NCBI GenBank assembly: GCA_045577925.1
Contig: JAZNJH010000028.1
Location: forward strand, 1-56,648
Direction of reading: 5' to 3'
DNA length: 56,648 bases
Source of the DNA: UBA4717 sp045577925
Lineage (GTDB): Bacteria; Bacillota; Clostridia; Oscillospirales; CAG-272
Shown here: in pieces, positions 1 to 9,073 of the stretch
Numbering within the stretch: position 1 is the first letter of the stretch
Layout: every line of letters begins with the position of its first letter
The notes under the pieces: generated by a model
Databases searched by the model: none
What the model saw: the letters and a program-made list of their open reading frames with translations, nothing else
What the model was told of the DNA's origin: nothing
Made by a program: the position numbers and the translations under genes

Positions 1-250
1 CTGTTTATCTTTTCTTCATTGCCCACATCAGCGCAAGCTTCTTGGAACAAGTGGCGAAGTACGACAAAATCGCCATAACCTACTCCGTCAAGACTGCTCG
101 CCCAAGATTTCATTTCGTCATTGCTTGCTTCGTTATAGTTCTTTCGTTGCACTTTCTTACGAGTAAAGTCCTTGAGCTTCCCGGACTCAAATATACTCAC
201 GTCAGCAAATTCCTCACCCAAGATCTTGAGGGAAGCTTTTCCTTCAGGTC
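1..250 (-). repeat. Conserved block C, inverted counterpart of 32382-32640
   Basis: Encodes PEGKASLKILGEEFADVS and the region after it. It matches the C-terminal block of the second copy closely and continues past the left edge. Confidence 0.8.
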
Positions 251-3200
251 CTGCCTGCGCAGTATTGACACTTGCCTCGTTTTGTGCTATACTGTCATTA
301 GAAGCAATGTCTGTTGGCGTGTCGACTACATTTGTTGTAGCTGCCGCCGTTTCAGCGTTGCTTCCTTTTTTGTTGCCAAAAATCTCATCAGGCATAAGCA
401 CCTTGTGCAGTTTATAATATTTTTTGCCTTCGATTCTCACTACAACTGCCATATTCCCTCTTGTGCCATTTATTTCAATAGGTGCTGCAAAAGTAATGGT
501 TCCATAACCCCTATCTTTATGATTGATGTGTTCTCCAATAACCATACCTCTCTTAATAACCTTGGGAACAAAGGCGAATGCAACATATTCTTGGTTGGAT
601 TTAATATATTGCAATCCGTTTTTTAGTCTTTTTTCATCCAGGATCACTTCTCCAAATCCAAGTCTATCAATTTTATATCCGGTATTATTCAGCTGACTAA
701 GCGCCCAATTTAGAGCATCTTTTGCATTTTTGAAATATTTGTCCGTATTTATTCTTGCCACTACGTCCATATTATCAAGTGCTATTTTGTTTTGTTTAAT
801 TTGTTCTTTAATAGAACTACCTTCAGCATCTTTGAGCAAATAATGAATATTGTTATTTGTAGCATTTTCCGTAACGTTATCAGCATTTTCAATAACGTTA
901 TCAGCGTTTTCAATAACGTTATCATTACTTTCCGTAACAGTTTCAGCGCTCTTGCTTACGTTCGCTTCAGAACGCCTGAGAGCTCGCTGCCATAAACGTG
1001 CCGCCCTCTCCATTTGTGCATGATTAAGACCGTATCTGTCAACCTTTGCATTTTTGCGAGGGAGCGCCGCGTTTATTCTCGCCAGAACGTCCTTGAGGAA
1101 ATCAAGGATCTTGTGCGCAATATTATAATTCTCCTGTGCAAGCTTTTCAAAAAGAGATACGTCTTTAAGCATAAGCTCGGTGTAGTTCGCGCATATCTCT
1201 TCCATAGCTCCTGCGCGGTCCATATAAATACCTTCTTTAAGGTGCGCATCTATAATTCGCTGAATCTCACTATCAAGCGTTTTCCCCTTATACATCTTCT
1301 GTATTACGTAATTGCCGTAAGCACGTGCGCCCTTAGGATCGCTTTCAACAAAGCGGTGTGTAGTTTCGTGCGCAACAACGGTAAGATACGGCTTTGTAGC
1401 GCTTCTGGCTATAACCATTTTCCCGTTTATGTAATAACCGTTGTAATCCGAGCTGTCCGCATTATCATACGTTATCTGTATTCCGAGCGCCTTGCCGAGC
1501 TTGTCAAGAAAAGCTTGTCCCTCTGCATCGATCGGAGCAGCTCTCTCGCCCTCTGTGAATCCGACACTTGTGCTCTTAAGCATAGCCTTCCCCTGCGGCT
1601 TCTTGACATTTGTACCTTTTTGTGATATACTGCTATCGTAAGGCAGTTCGCTTCTAATGGGGTTCTGTGCATTATTTTGTGCAGAATGACCCGTTATAGA
1701 ACTGCCTTTACTTTTTTTAACAGTAAAGTTTGACGGCTTTATTTGCACCAAATCATACAAAACCATTTCATTATCATTAGTAAAACCTACAACAACAGAT
1801 GCCTCATACTTTCTCTCTCCAATATTCAGAAGAACTGAACCACGCGCAAATTCCTTTATGTTATCTTTGCGCTCATGATTTAGATCTTCATTAACGTAGT
1901 TTTCAGAAGCAAGCACTATTTCATCAAGCTTTCCTGCAGCATTAAGTTTATCTTTATAAACCGTTCCATCGTTTGCACGGATATATTTAGAATACTTTGA
2001 GTTTGTGTACTCGTTAAAAGTATCTCTATTAACTTTTATTAACTTACCGCTTACAGGAATAGCCGGCTTGAACTTTGATATTGCATTTTTAACAGTCTTT
2101 ACATAGTCTTTTTCTGCAACACCATCAAGGATATTGTCTTCAATAACCACTACACGCCTGTTATCAGTCGTATGTTTTAAATCAAACTTCTTAGCCGCTG
2201 TCCCGGAAGATTCCGGGGCATTTTTATTTGCATAAGCACGTGCATCAAGTCTGCCTGCCTCATGCGCCAACGATTTCAAATATTCAGGCATCACGGAGCC
2301 TGTAACCTTGTCCGCAGCCCTTATGCTCATGCCCGAAAGACCTGCATCATAATACCTCGTGAACTCTTCTGCATATACTTCGGGAACACCCAAAGTCCTA
2401 TATGCGAGTATTCCGTTCTGTCCGAGCGTGCTTGCACGTTCCAAAGCACTGCCGACTCTAAGATTCAGCATTACACCACGATTGTTTGCAAAAGCTAAAA
2501 TACTGTCTTTTGTTTTTGCCCTGCCCTCATACGCGATATTTTCGCCTGCAAGCTCATTAAATACATTAAGAGCGCTCTTGTCTTCCACGATGGGATTTAT
2601 GCCGCTACGCGCAATATTTCCATTCAGAGCGTTGTTTATAGCCTCTGCCTTAGCGCGTATACTGCGCTTATCGCCTGTAGCGCCATTCTCACGAAGCTTG
2701 TCCTCTATTAAAGAGATGCGCGCCTCATTATACGTCATGCCGTCGTTTTTCCTCATTTTTTCTTCAGCCGCATGATATAATGTCTTTTCACCGTCGCTCA
2801 TAAATGCAGTTTCGTAATCCTCGATCTGCTTTATTCTCTTTTCTCCCGCCTGCTTTTCTTTTGAAATAACGTGACGGGAATAGCTGTCAAAGCCGCCGAA
2901 TACAGTACCCGAAACAAAACCGCCGAGAAAATCAAGACCGAGAGACTGTATATAATCTTCCATAGCCGCCTGTTCTGCCTGCTCACGTGTAAGATCGTCA
3001 CTCATATATTCACGCACGTTGGTCTCAAACTGCGACTTGTCGCCCATTATAATTTTGTCCGCCCAGTCGTTGAATACAGACGTCGCAACTTCTTCCGTAC
3101 CTTCTGTAAACATCTGCTTGAGCATGTTAGCGATAAAAGTCTTTGCGCCGGGGATATCCTTGGGCTTTAAAAAGCGGCCTATAGATATCGCCTCAAATAA

Positions 3201-4670
3201 CGCCTCGCTGACAGCCGAGCTGATACCAAAGTTTACAGCCTGAATGTCAGAAGCTCCCCTCTCCTTGGCATCATAAATAGCATTAAGGCCTGCAGAACCC
3301 GAAAGAAGCACCGGAGCAACATGACCTGCCACAAGCGTAGCCGTTGCAGTATCGGCAATACTCATAGTGGTATTATATATAAATCTACCCACGTCACTGT
3401 CAATGCGCTCGTTTGTTTCATTTCTTACCTCACGTGCATAACGTCCGCCTGCAGACGCAGGAGTGTTATAGTCAACAGGACGATAATCTTTCGAATAACG
3501 GTTGCGCCACGTCTGAAGCGTAATATCAAATTGGCCTAAACCGCTCGTGAGATTAGCGGGAACAGAAATTATATTTGCTCCCCACATTCCCGGCGTAGAC
3601 AGTCCTTTGACATTTTCCTTGAGCTTTGCATTCTGTTGTTCATTGTACAGAATATTTCCATATCCCAGAATCTCTTCTGCCGCACTATCGTCATAGCCCA
3701 GTTCTTTCAGACGTTGCTTAGCATAATCTCTTTTGCTCTGATTCGTTTTTTCAGCTGCAGTGGTATCACGAGTGTAATGTATGTCTCTGTCGAGAACACC
3801 TGCAGCAATAACTGCTTCTTTGTCAGCATCTGAAAGCCCATTAAACTCATTTATAACCTCACGCTGATATTTTTCAGCCTTCAGAGCCTGGCTCTTTGTA
3901 TCTGTTATGTACTTTTCTCCCGTACTCGAAAAATTATATGAGAGAGGATCAACAGCGCCGGCGGTCTCTATCAGCTTGTCAAGCTCTTCATCAGACAGTT
4001 TTTTCATCCTTTCTTCAAGGCGGGAATTATATATGCCCTCAACATACTTTTCTGAAGCTTCATTGTTCTCTTGCTTGCGTTTAGCAGTCTCTTCCATTTC
4101 AGCAAGCTTATCTTTTCCGCGATACGCGCCCTTTTTATGAGTTGAAAGTTCTTCAGCGCGCGCCTTTTTGAGTTCGGCAGATTGGGTATAATCCTTATTT
4201 TTCAAATTCACCAATTGCTTTTCGAGCCGTTCGTCACTCATCTGTGACGGTGCAAGCGTCTGACCGAGCATTTTGCCCGTGACCGTAGAATATTTTGGCG
4301 CAGAGTCCTTATATGCGCGCCTTTCGGGAATATCCGGCGCATAAAGACGGTCATAATATTCAGCAAGCGGAATCTTTTCATCCTTCGAAACTGACGGCAC
4401 CGCAGAATTATCTGCCGCATTTGATTCCTCGCGCAATTTTCTGAACATCTCAACAGTTTCGCTTTTTGCATTGTACTTTTTCTGTTCATTTATCGAATCT
4501 TTTTCTTTATCACCAAGTATTTCATCTCGGCGAATCTGTCTGAACATCTCAACAGTTTCTTTTTTGGGTTCACTTTTCATTCGAGATTCCAATAAAGCGA
4601 AATCTTCTTTATCAAGCAAGTTGTCTCTGCGTTTTTTTCTAAGCTCGTCAAGCGTATTGTTTTCAAACAT
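1..4670 (-). CDS. Giant phage polyvalent protein with zincin metallopeptidase motif (partial at left edge)
   Basis: The frame stays open from the ATG at 4670 to the window edge, giving at least 1556 codons with the C-terminus outside. The first ~100 residues hold two copies of an ETVEMFR motif, encoded by a direct repeat near 4442 and 4542. A charged helical region and a hydrophobic Gly/Ala-rich stretch follow. The second half is mosaic: conserved block A (about 2553-2190), a variable module (2189-1632), block B with HETTH and a downstream EEICANY glutamate, typical of zincins (1631-935), a tandem Asn/Glu-rich linker (about 950-870), a second variable module (870-250) and block C (250-1). The first variable module resembles LPD3-type barrels of phage polyvalent proteins. 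Its place after capsid and tail genes suggests a virion protein ejected with the DNA, which is inference. The start overlaps nothing; the previous gene ends at 4673. Confidence 0.8.
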   Translation of the reverse strand, partial: MFENNTLDELRKKRRDNLLDKEDFALLESRMKSEPKKETVEMFRQIRRDEILGDKEKDSINEQKKYNAKSETVEMFRKLREESNAADNSAVPSVSKDEKIPLAEYYDRLYAPDIPERRAYKDSAPKYSTVTGKMLGQTLAPSQMSDERLEKQLVNLKNKDYTQSAELKKARAEELSTHKKGAYRGKDKLAEMEETAKRKQENNEASEKYVEGIYNSRLEERMKKLSDEELDKLIETAGAVDPLSYNFSSTGEKYITDTKSQALKAEKYQREVINEFNGLSDADKEAVIAAGVLDRDIHYTRDTTAAEKTNQSKRDYAKQRLKELGYDDSAAEEILGYGNILYNEQQNAKLKENVKGLSTPGMWGANIISVPANLTSGLGQFDITLQTWRNRYSKDYRPVDYNTPASAGGRYAREVRNETNERIDSDVGRFIYNTTMSIADTATATLVAGHVAPVLLSGSAGLNAIYDAKERGASDIQAVNFGISSAVSEALFEAISIGRFLKPKDIPGAKTFIANMLKQMFTEGTEEVATSVFNDWADKIIMGDKSQFETNVREYMSDDLTREQAEQAAMEDYIQSLGLDFLGGFVSGTVFGGFDSYSRHVISKEKQAGEKRIKQIEDYETAFMSDGEKTLYHAAEEKMRKNDGMTYNEARISLIEDKLRENGATGDKRSIRAKAEAINNALNGNIARSGINPIVEDKSALNVFNELAGENIAYEGRAKTKDSILAFANNRGVMLNLRVGSALERASTLGQNGILAYRTLGVPEVYAEEFTRYYDAGLSGMSIRAADKVTGSVMPEYLKSLAHEAGRLDARAYANKNAPESSGTAAKKFDLKHTTDNRRVVVIEDNILDGVAEKDYVKTVKNAISKFKPAIPVSGKLIKVNRDTFNEYTNSKYSKYIRANDGTVYKDKLNAAGKLDEIVLASENYVNEDLNHERKDNIKEFARGSVLLNIGERKYEASVVVGFTNDNEMVLYDLVQIKPSNFTVKKSKGSSITGHSAQNNAQNPIRSELPYDSSISQKGTNVKKPQGKAMLKSTSVGFTEGERAAPIDAEGQAFLDKLGKALGIQITYDNADSSDYNGYYINGKMVIARSATKPYLTVVAHETTHRFVESDPKGARAYGNYVIQKMYKGKTLDSEIQRIIDAHLKEGIYMDRAGAMEEICANYTELMLKDVSLFEKLAQENYNIAHKILDFLKDVLARINAALPRKNAKVDRYGLNHAQMERAARLWQRALRRSEANVSKSAETVTESNDNVIENADNVIENADNVTENATNNNIHYLLKDAEGSSIKEQIKQNKIALDNMDVVARINTDKYFKNAKDALNWALSQLNNTGYKIDRLGFGEVILDEKRLKNGLQYIKSNQEYVAFAFVPKVIKRGMVIGEHINHKDRGYGTITFAAPIEINGTRGNMAVVVRIEGKKYYKLHKVLMPDEIFGNKKGSNAETAAATTNVVDTPTDIASNDSIAQNEASVNTAQAGPEGKASLKILGEEFADVSIFESGKLKDFTRKKVQRKNYNEASNDEMKSWASSLDGVGYGDFVVLRHLFQEACADVGNEEKIN
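871..950 (-). repeat. 21-nt tandem repeat encoding an Asn/Glu-rich linker
   Basis: About three imperfect copies of a 21-nt unit encode a seven-residue repeat of the form DNVIENA. They lie between the metallopeptidase block and the distal variable module of the polyvalent protein. The second copy of the gene has a linker of the same period but different sequence (STETVTE) at the same place. Confidence 0.75.
935..1631 (-). repeat. Conserved block B, inverted counterpart of 30981-31690
   Basis: About 700 bp encoding the metallopeptidase block is nearly identical at DNA level to the segment at 30981-31690 on the other strand. In the part compared by eye (from the EEICANY codons to the linker) only a handful of bases differ in more than 200. 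Confidence 0.85.
2190..2553 (-). repeat. Conserved block A, inverted counterpart of 30152-30520
   Basis: Encodes ANNRG.MLNLRVGSAL and the following ~100 residues. The same block starts the second copy near 30152. Similarity stops on both copies right after a short palindrome built from CCCGGA and TCCGGG, where unrelated variable modules begin. Confidence 0.8.
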
Positions 4671-4672
4671 TT

Positions 4673-6007
4673 TTATAACCCCACAATCTCACTGTAATAA
4701 TCGTAAACCTGCGCTAATGTCTCGTCAGGTGTATCAGGATCAAAAAGAGTTTTTAGCCTTTTAGCATAATCATCTCCCGTCTCTCCCGGCTTTGGTGCGT
4801 ACGTCGTATCAAGCATCACAGGCGTACCGCTCGGTGTCATCGTTGTAATATTTCCGTCTTTAATTGCTCCGTTGATATCTTCCCTGGTGTAACCGTCTAA
4901 CATAAGCGCCTTTATTTCGCTATCAGTAGGCATTTTGCCGTTTTTAAGTGCGTATATGCCCTTGCTTTGCTCTGTTTCGATAAGCTCCAGCATTTCAGAA
5001 GTAACCGCTGAATTACCGGCTCCTACAAGTGAAAGAATGTCATTGATGTCGTAACCGCCGCTTCCGGCATCAACAACATCATCCTCGTCCTCATCCTCGC
5101 CCGGCACATATCCTGCATTTTCAAGCCACTGCCCCGCAGTCTGCGCATCAGTATATGCAGTATCGGACGCCGACTGTGCAAGCTCAGCGCCGTACATGCT
5201 CGGCGCATAGTAATTGTCAATGTGCTTGCCTTCGTTGTCAAGCTGCAGCCCCTCGAGCTCGGCTTCGTTTACATACGGGGCATAGTAATTGTCAATATTA
5301 AGTCCTGCCGTCTGCGCTTGTGTATACGCAATATCTGCCGCCGACTCACCTTCTCTTATACCAAGCTCGCGAAGCGTAATATCATTTTCAAAAGCCTGCT
5401 GTTTTGCAGCGTCCTCTGCCGCTTTCTGCTGATCCAGCCTTTCGCGCTCTAAAAGCATACGGTTATAATCCTCTTGCTCTTTTTCATCATCATACGCACG
5501 TTCCGTAATGAACCGGTTGTAAGCGTTCTGCTCGCGGTCAGCATATATGTCGTAAATATCGTCAAGCACGTCCGCCTGCGCACCTGCAGCCGCACTGACA
5601 GCATACGAAGACGGTATACCGCCCGTCATAGATGCAAATTCTCCGAGCGTGTTGTTTGCAACAAATTTTGCATTGTCCTTAACCGCTGATACTAAATCGT
5701 GGTACGTAGTATCCTCATCAGGCTCATATACAAAAGAATCCTTTTTGCCATCACGCTTAGTTGAATATTTCCAAAGCTCGCCGTCATCATCCTTTTTTGT
5801 GTCCGCGTCTATTCCATTGCTTCCGGGAAGATAGTCCGAATATTTATAAGTCTTTTCGTAGTCAAGTCCCTCGCCGTCTATCTTCGCATTTCTCTGCACC
5901 TCACGTATAGCCGCCGTAACGTAATCTCCCTTAGCAACAGCGTCATCAATATCCTTCTGATAATCGCTGTCCTTTTCTTCGTAATTAACACCTTTATAAA
6001 TTTTCAT
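4673..6007 (-). CDS. Phage virion-associated protein of unknown function
   Basis: A 444-residue acidic protein lying between a probable tail protein and the giant polyvalent protein, so most likely a virion or ejection component. The middle is a long, charged, probably coiled-coil segment (about residues 160-215). Two imperfect repeats follow (about 215-290), each containing IDNYYAP and AYT.AQTAG. A run of Glu/Asp residues follows at about 300-310. There is no signal peptide or clear membrane helix. I recognise no family. The ATG at 6007 follows the previous gene by 16 bases and has a ribosome binding site (GAGAGGGA). Confidence 0.75.
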   Translation of the reverse strand: MKIYKGVNYEEKDSDYQKDIDDAVAKGDYVTAAIREVQRNAKIDGEGLDYEKTYKYSDYLPGSNGIDADTKKDDDGELWKYSTKRDGKKDSFVYEPDEDTTYHDLVSAVKDNAKFVANNTLGEFASMTGGIPSSYAVSAAAGAQADVLDDIYDIYADREQNAYNRFITERAYDDEKEQEDYNRMLLERERLDQQKAAEDAAKQQAFENDITLRELGIREGESAADIAYTQAQTAGLNIDNYYAPYVNEAELEGLQLDNEGKHIDNYYAPSMYGAELAQSASDTAYTDAQTAGQWLENAGYVPGEDEDEDDVVDAGSGGYDINDILSLVGAGNSAVTSEMLELIETEQSKGIYALKNGKMPTDSEIKALMLDGYTREDINGAIKDGNITTMTPSGTPVMLDTTYAPKPGETGDDYAKRLKTLFDPDTPDETLAQVYDYYSEIVGL

Positions 6008-6023
6008 ATTTTATCCCTCTCTT

Positions 6024-7961
6024 TCATTTATCACTTAGCACTGAATATTCCCTATCAATTGCATGTATAACGTACTCGCCGTCGCCTACAATCCTGAGGC
6101 CGAAATGATCGCACCTGCGCGGCAACAGCTCATGCTGGTATATGTTCTTGTCGTTTGCCTCTTCATGCATCAAGGTAAGTACAAGCTCGCGCGGTCCGCC
6201 GTCATACGAAATATAAACCTCAACAGATCCGCTTATAACCTCAACACGCAAACGAAGCGCATTGTACCTCTTTCTTCTCAGCGTGTCCTCGTATATGTCC
6301 GCAAACACGACCTCAGATAAAGGCATATCGCCGTCTTCAATGCTCATCCAACCGAGGCTATCAAGAAACGCACTGTCTGCCTCGCCGCTGACAGCGCAAA
6401 GCCTGCCGCGGCTATCCTTGTCTCTGAAGGAAGCATAAAGCGTCTGTCCTATCATTTTAAAGCAAGTACCCTCGTGAATACTCACACTCTCTTTGTGCCA
6501 GAGATTATAGCGCGTATCGTAAACGTACATAACGTCGTCAGCACAAAGATAATATTTGAACAGATCCGCACCGCCCGTGATAATACTTCCAAAAGGCTTT
6601 ATCCCTGCGCTCTCACTTACACACACAGGATAAGAGCCGCCGTAGCGCATAACCTTACCGCCCGAAAGATAGTACAGATAACCGCCGCAGTATGCTACAG
6701 ATTTTTCATCTCCCGGGCATATACCCGGGCATGTTATCTTCCTGAACGTAAATTCATTCGGAGTATCACCCCATACGCGGTATATTTCATTTTCCTTAAA
6801 GAAAATAACACTGTCCTCATATGATATACACGCAGTAAAATCACCGCCTGCCGTATCAACAGTCCATGCCGACGTTGACGAAAGACTGTAAGTTGTAAAT
6901 TTAGAAGGATCACCAAGCGATGACGCATAAATAGTGCTACCCGAAGCTCCCCATATCCTGTTGTTATGCGCACACGCACAGTCTAAAATCGGCATCGCCG
7001 TTTCAAAATACACCACGTCGCTTGACTCCCACCGTGTTTTCGGCGGAAACCACCCTGCTGGTGGTGTAATTATCATAAAAGACCCTGTTTCGTTAACAAA
7101 AGCTACCTCAGCCGCGCCGTTCATCCCTTCATAACGCGAGCCGTATATGTATAAAGTTTCGCCGGCAGTTAATGATAAAAAATTAAATTTGCCAACATTG
7201 TCACTTTCAACCTTAATATGCGTGCTTCCGGGCGAGCCGTCAGCAGCAGATGCGCTGTAGCCTATGCACGCGCCCTCGACCCTGTCTCGCCACATTTTTC
7301 TTTTTACCGTCTGTATGCTTTCAAACTCCGATATCTTGTAAACATATCCCCTTGCGTCCTGCACAAAGTTCCAATTTTCGCCATCGTATTCGTAAAGCCT
7401 CTTGCAGTTGGTCCATCTCTCGCCCGCGCTCGGTGCTTCAGGCGCTAAGTCCTTGCTGTCGGTAACGTAATCAACGAGAAGTATCTTTTTACCAACAATA
7501 GTCGGTGCAGGGATCGCCTCATAATAGTCTTGTGTACTATCCGCGTTAATAACGTGATATCCCGAAAAGTATGAAACGTTTTCCTTAATCAAGGCGCGTT
7601 GGGGAAAAGCAAGCAGATAATTGCCAAGACTCACAAGCTTTGTTTTATCCGCTTGACCGCCTATAGTAAAGACCCTTCCCGAGTCGGGTAAATATACTCT
7701 TGTCTGTGCGCCTGTGTCCTCGTCTTCAGGGCAAACAACAGCTAACTCACCGTTAAAATCCGTAAAATCGTGAAATTCTTCCGGACCGTTATAAACGATG
7801 CTCTTTTTTGCTTTAACCGGAGATAGCAGCGGATACATATCGCTTGACATATTCATCATATCAACAATATCACCGTCAGATGCCATATGAGCCGCCGTAA
7901 TACCGCCGAACGTGCGCATGCTTTTATACGTTATTCTGTCCCCATAAGGTACTGTACTCAA
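6024..7961 (-). CDS. Phage tail or head-tail protein, probable beta-rich propeller
   Basis: A 645-residue protein made almost entirely of short beta-type segments, with blocks such as NNRIWGASGSTIYAS and GGYLYYLSGGKVMRYGG spaced like propeller blades. It sits directly after the small connector genes, where short-tailed phages carry tail tube or stabilisation proteins. The start is a TTG at 7961 with a GGGTGAG ribosome binding site, three bases from the stop of the preceding 40-codon gene. Assignment as a podovirus-type tail or stabilisation protein is inferred from fold pattern and position, not from a recognised motif. Confidence 0.65.
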   Translation of the reverse strand: MSTVPYGDRITYKSMRTFGGITAAHMASDGDIVDMMNMSSDMYPLLSPVKAKKSIVYNGPEEFHDFTDFNGELAVVCPEDEDTGAQTRVYLPDSGRVFTIGGQADKTKLVSLGNYLLAFPQRALIKENVSYFSGYHVINADSTQDYYEAIPAPTIVGKKILLVDYVTDSKDLAPEAPSAGERWTNCKRLYEYDGENWNFVQDARGYVYKISEFESIQTVKRKMWRDRVEGACIGYSASAADGSPGSTHIKVESDNVGKFNFLSLTAGETLYIYGSRYEGMNGAAEVAFVNETGSFMIITPPAGWFPPKTRWESSDVVYFETAMPILDCACAHNNRIWGASGSTIYASSLGDPSKFTTYSLSSTSAWTVDTAGGDFTACISYEDSVIFFKENEIYRVWGDTPNEFTFRKITCPGICPGDEKSVAYCGGYLYYLSGGKVMRYGGSYPVCVSESAGIKPFGSIITGGADLFKYYLCADDVMYVYDTRYNLWHKESVSIHEGTCFKMIGQTLYASFRDKDSRGRLCAVSGEADSAFLDSLGWMSIEDGDMPLSEVVFADIYEDTLRRKRYNALRLRVEVISGSVEVYISYDGGPRELVLTLMHEEANDKNIYQHELLPRRCDHFGLRIVGDGEYVIHAIDREYSVLSDK

Positions 7962-7963
7962 TA

Positions 7964-8086
7964 TTACTCACCCGCCCTTCTTTCGAGCTCTGAAAGCTTA
8001 ATATCAAGCTCACTTGCAAGCTCTCTTATATATTTGATAAGCTTTTCAAGCTTTTCCTTGTCGTCATAAACATCAAGATTTTCCAT
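7964..8086 (-). CDS. Small coiled-coil phage protein (40 aa)
   Basis: A short frame starting at ATG 8086, between the head-tail connector gene (ends 8095) and the propeller-like tail gene (starts 7961). It encodes a charged, leucine-rich helix containing LEKLIKYIRELASELDIKLS. The tight packing with both neighbours and the ribosome binding site for the next gene lying in its last codons support it as real. Function is unknown; it may be a small assembly or connector accessory. Confidence 0.6.
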   Translation of the reverse strand: MENLDVYDDKEKLEKLIKYIRELASELDIKLSELERRAGE

Positions 8087-8094
8087 TTTCGGTA

Positions 8095-8442
8095 CTACCA
8101 TACCTTCACCCCGCTTTCAGAGGGTCTGTTGTTTCTGATATAATACCCTGCAAAATCCTCATATACGCTTGTATACGCAGTTATAATATTGTTGTAGTCT
8201 GTATACTCCCCGAGCGCAAAAGCAGCCTGCGCCTGCGCATATAATACGTAAAGCGAAGCATACGGCTCGGGCGCCGAAAGCTCTGTATCGGGAAACTGTG
8301 AAAGATCCACCGGCACGGTTTTCAAAATATGCATCCTGACAATATTCTCCGCCCTCTCGATCCATTTCATAACAACGCTCTCGTCAAAAGCATTGCCGGG
8401 CTTGAGCTTTAAAAATTCACTGTAAGCATCATAAGCCTTCAT
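8095..8442 (-). CDS. Probable head-tail connector protein
   Basis: A 115-residue mostly helical protein located between the capsid module and the tail protein. It begins with an amphipathic helical region (about 5-40), then an acidic proline-containing loop, then two long helices with alanine-rich faces (about 65-98). Size, helical pattern and gene position match gp6 or gp4-like head-tail adaptors, which form a ring under the portal. The assignment rests on context and composition and is not certain. A terminator hairpin separates it from the upstream gene. Confidence 0.6.
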   Translation of the reverse strand: MKAYDAYSEFLKLKPGNAFDESVVMKWIERAENIVRMHILKTVPVDLSQFPDTELSAPEPYASLYVLYAQAQAAFALGEYTDYNNIITAYTSVYEDFAGYYIRNNRPSESGVKVW

Positions 8443-8462
8443 AAATAATCATTCCTTCCTAT

Positions 8463-8500
8463 AAAAAATCGGGAAGACGTAAAGTATCGTCTTCCCGAAG
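8463..8500 (-). terminator. Rho-independent terminator
   Basis: On the minus strand an 11-bp perfect stem (TCGGGAAGACG with its complement) is followed by TTTTTTA. It lies between the 128-residue gene and the connector gene, so it would reduce transcription into the tail genes. Confidence 0.85.
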
Positions 8501-8553
8501 CCCACGTACTTCGAGCATAAAGCCGGACATCGTGGTTATTTGATTTTGAAAAG

Positions 8554-8940
8554 TTAACCGATCTTGACCATATTACCGTCAGCGGCAACCATCTTGTCGT
8601 TAACAACCGCCGTAGCGATCTCAGACTGAGCTATAACAGATGCGAATTTACGTTTAACTTTAACGGGAGCACCGCGCTGTATCTGGCAAAGCTCCCCGTT
8701 AACGCCAACAAGCACATCATCCTTGTAGCGTTCGCCGTCCTTAAACAGCTTAAGCTCAACGTAATCATCATCTTTTTCACGGCTTATGTCCTTAAGCGCC
8801 AAAGCGCCTTCACTGCGCTTCGGTTCATCAAGGCTTGCAAGCTTGTCTTCATATGCAGCTATAAGCTTGTCAAGCTTTTCTGCCTTTGCATCAAGTTCAG
8901 CCTCAAACTCGGTTAAATCCTTCTTTTTTGATTCTGCCAT
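8554..8940 (-). CDS. Phage structural-module protein, unknown (128 aa)
   Basis: The N-terminal half (residues 5-50) is a highly charged coiled-coil rich in Lys, Glu and Ala. The C-terminal half is beta-rich (about 58-128) and contains KLFKDGERYKDDVLVGVNGE and PVKVKRKFASVIAQSE, which resemble small capsid-associated or head-completion proteins found after N4-gp56-type capsid genes. No catalytic motif is visible. It has a good ribosome binding site (AAGGAG) before ATG 8940 and follows the major capsid gene with 133 bases between. Confidence 0.65.
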   Translation of the reverse strand: MAESKKKDLTEFEAELDAKAEKLDKLIAAYEDKLASLDEPKRSEGALALKDISREKDDDYVELKLFKDGERYKDDVLVGVNGELCQIQRGAPVKVKRKFASVIAQSEIATAVVNDKMVAADGNMVKIG

Positions 8941-8956
8941 TGTTTTACTCCTTCAA

Positions 8957-8983
8957 AATCCCAATCGTTTGGGAATTTATTTG
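8957..8983 (-). terminator. Weak terminator or attenuator hairpin
   Basis: TCCCAAACGATTGGGA forms a 6-bp stem with a 4-base loop on the minus strand followed by TTTTG, just upstream of the ribosome binding site of the 128-residue gene. Confidence 0.45.
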
Positions 8984-8995
8984 CATTTAATCTTA

Positions 8996-9073
8996 TCAAG
9001 CGTCGGGGTACGGGTCGAGGCTTTAAATCATCTCAATCCGCACGCGCTGTATGGCTGTCCGCCCTCGCGGACC
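8996..9073 (-). repeat. Late-gene 3' hairpin repeat, copy 1 (after capsid gene)
   Basis: Begins one base after the capsid stop codon. On the minus strand it opens with the stem GTCCGCGAGGGCGGAC, then GCGCGTGCGGATTG and a spacer ending in CCCCGACGCTT. Closely related copies follow the terL (14157-14232), terS (15749-15825) and scaffold (10510-10604) genes. Confidence 0.8.

Noticed and set aside
871..950. Tandem repeats that could suggest a CRISPR or minisatellite array
   Set aside because: They are in frame in a coding sequence with a 21-nt period and no unique spacers.
1014..1625. Long plus-strand ORF of 203 codons, with a mirror ORF at 30983-31594
   Set aside because: Both are the reverse frame of conserved block B of the polyvalent protein; the pair only appears conserved because the sense gene is.
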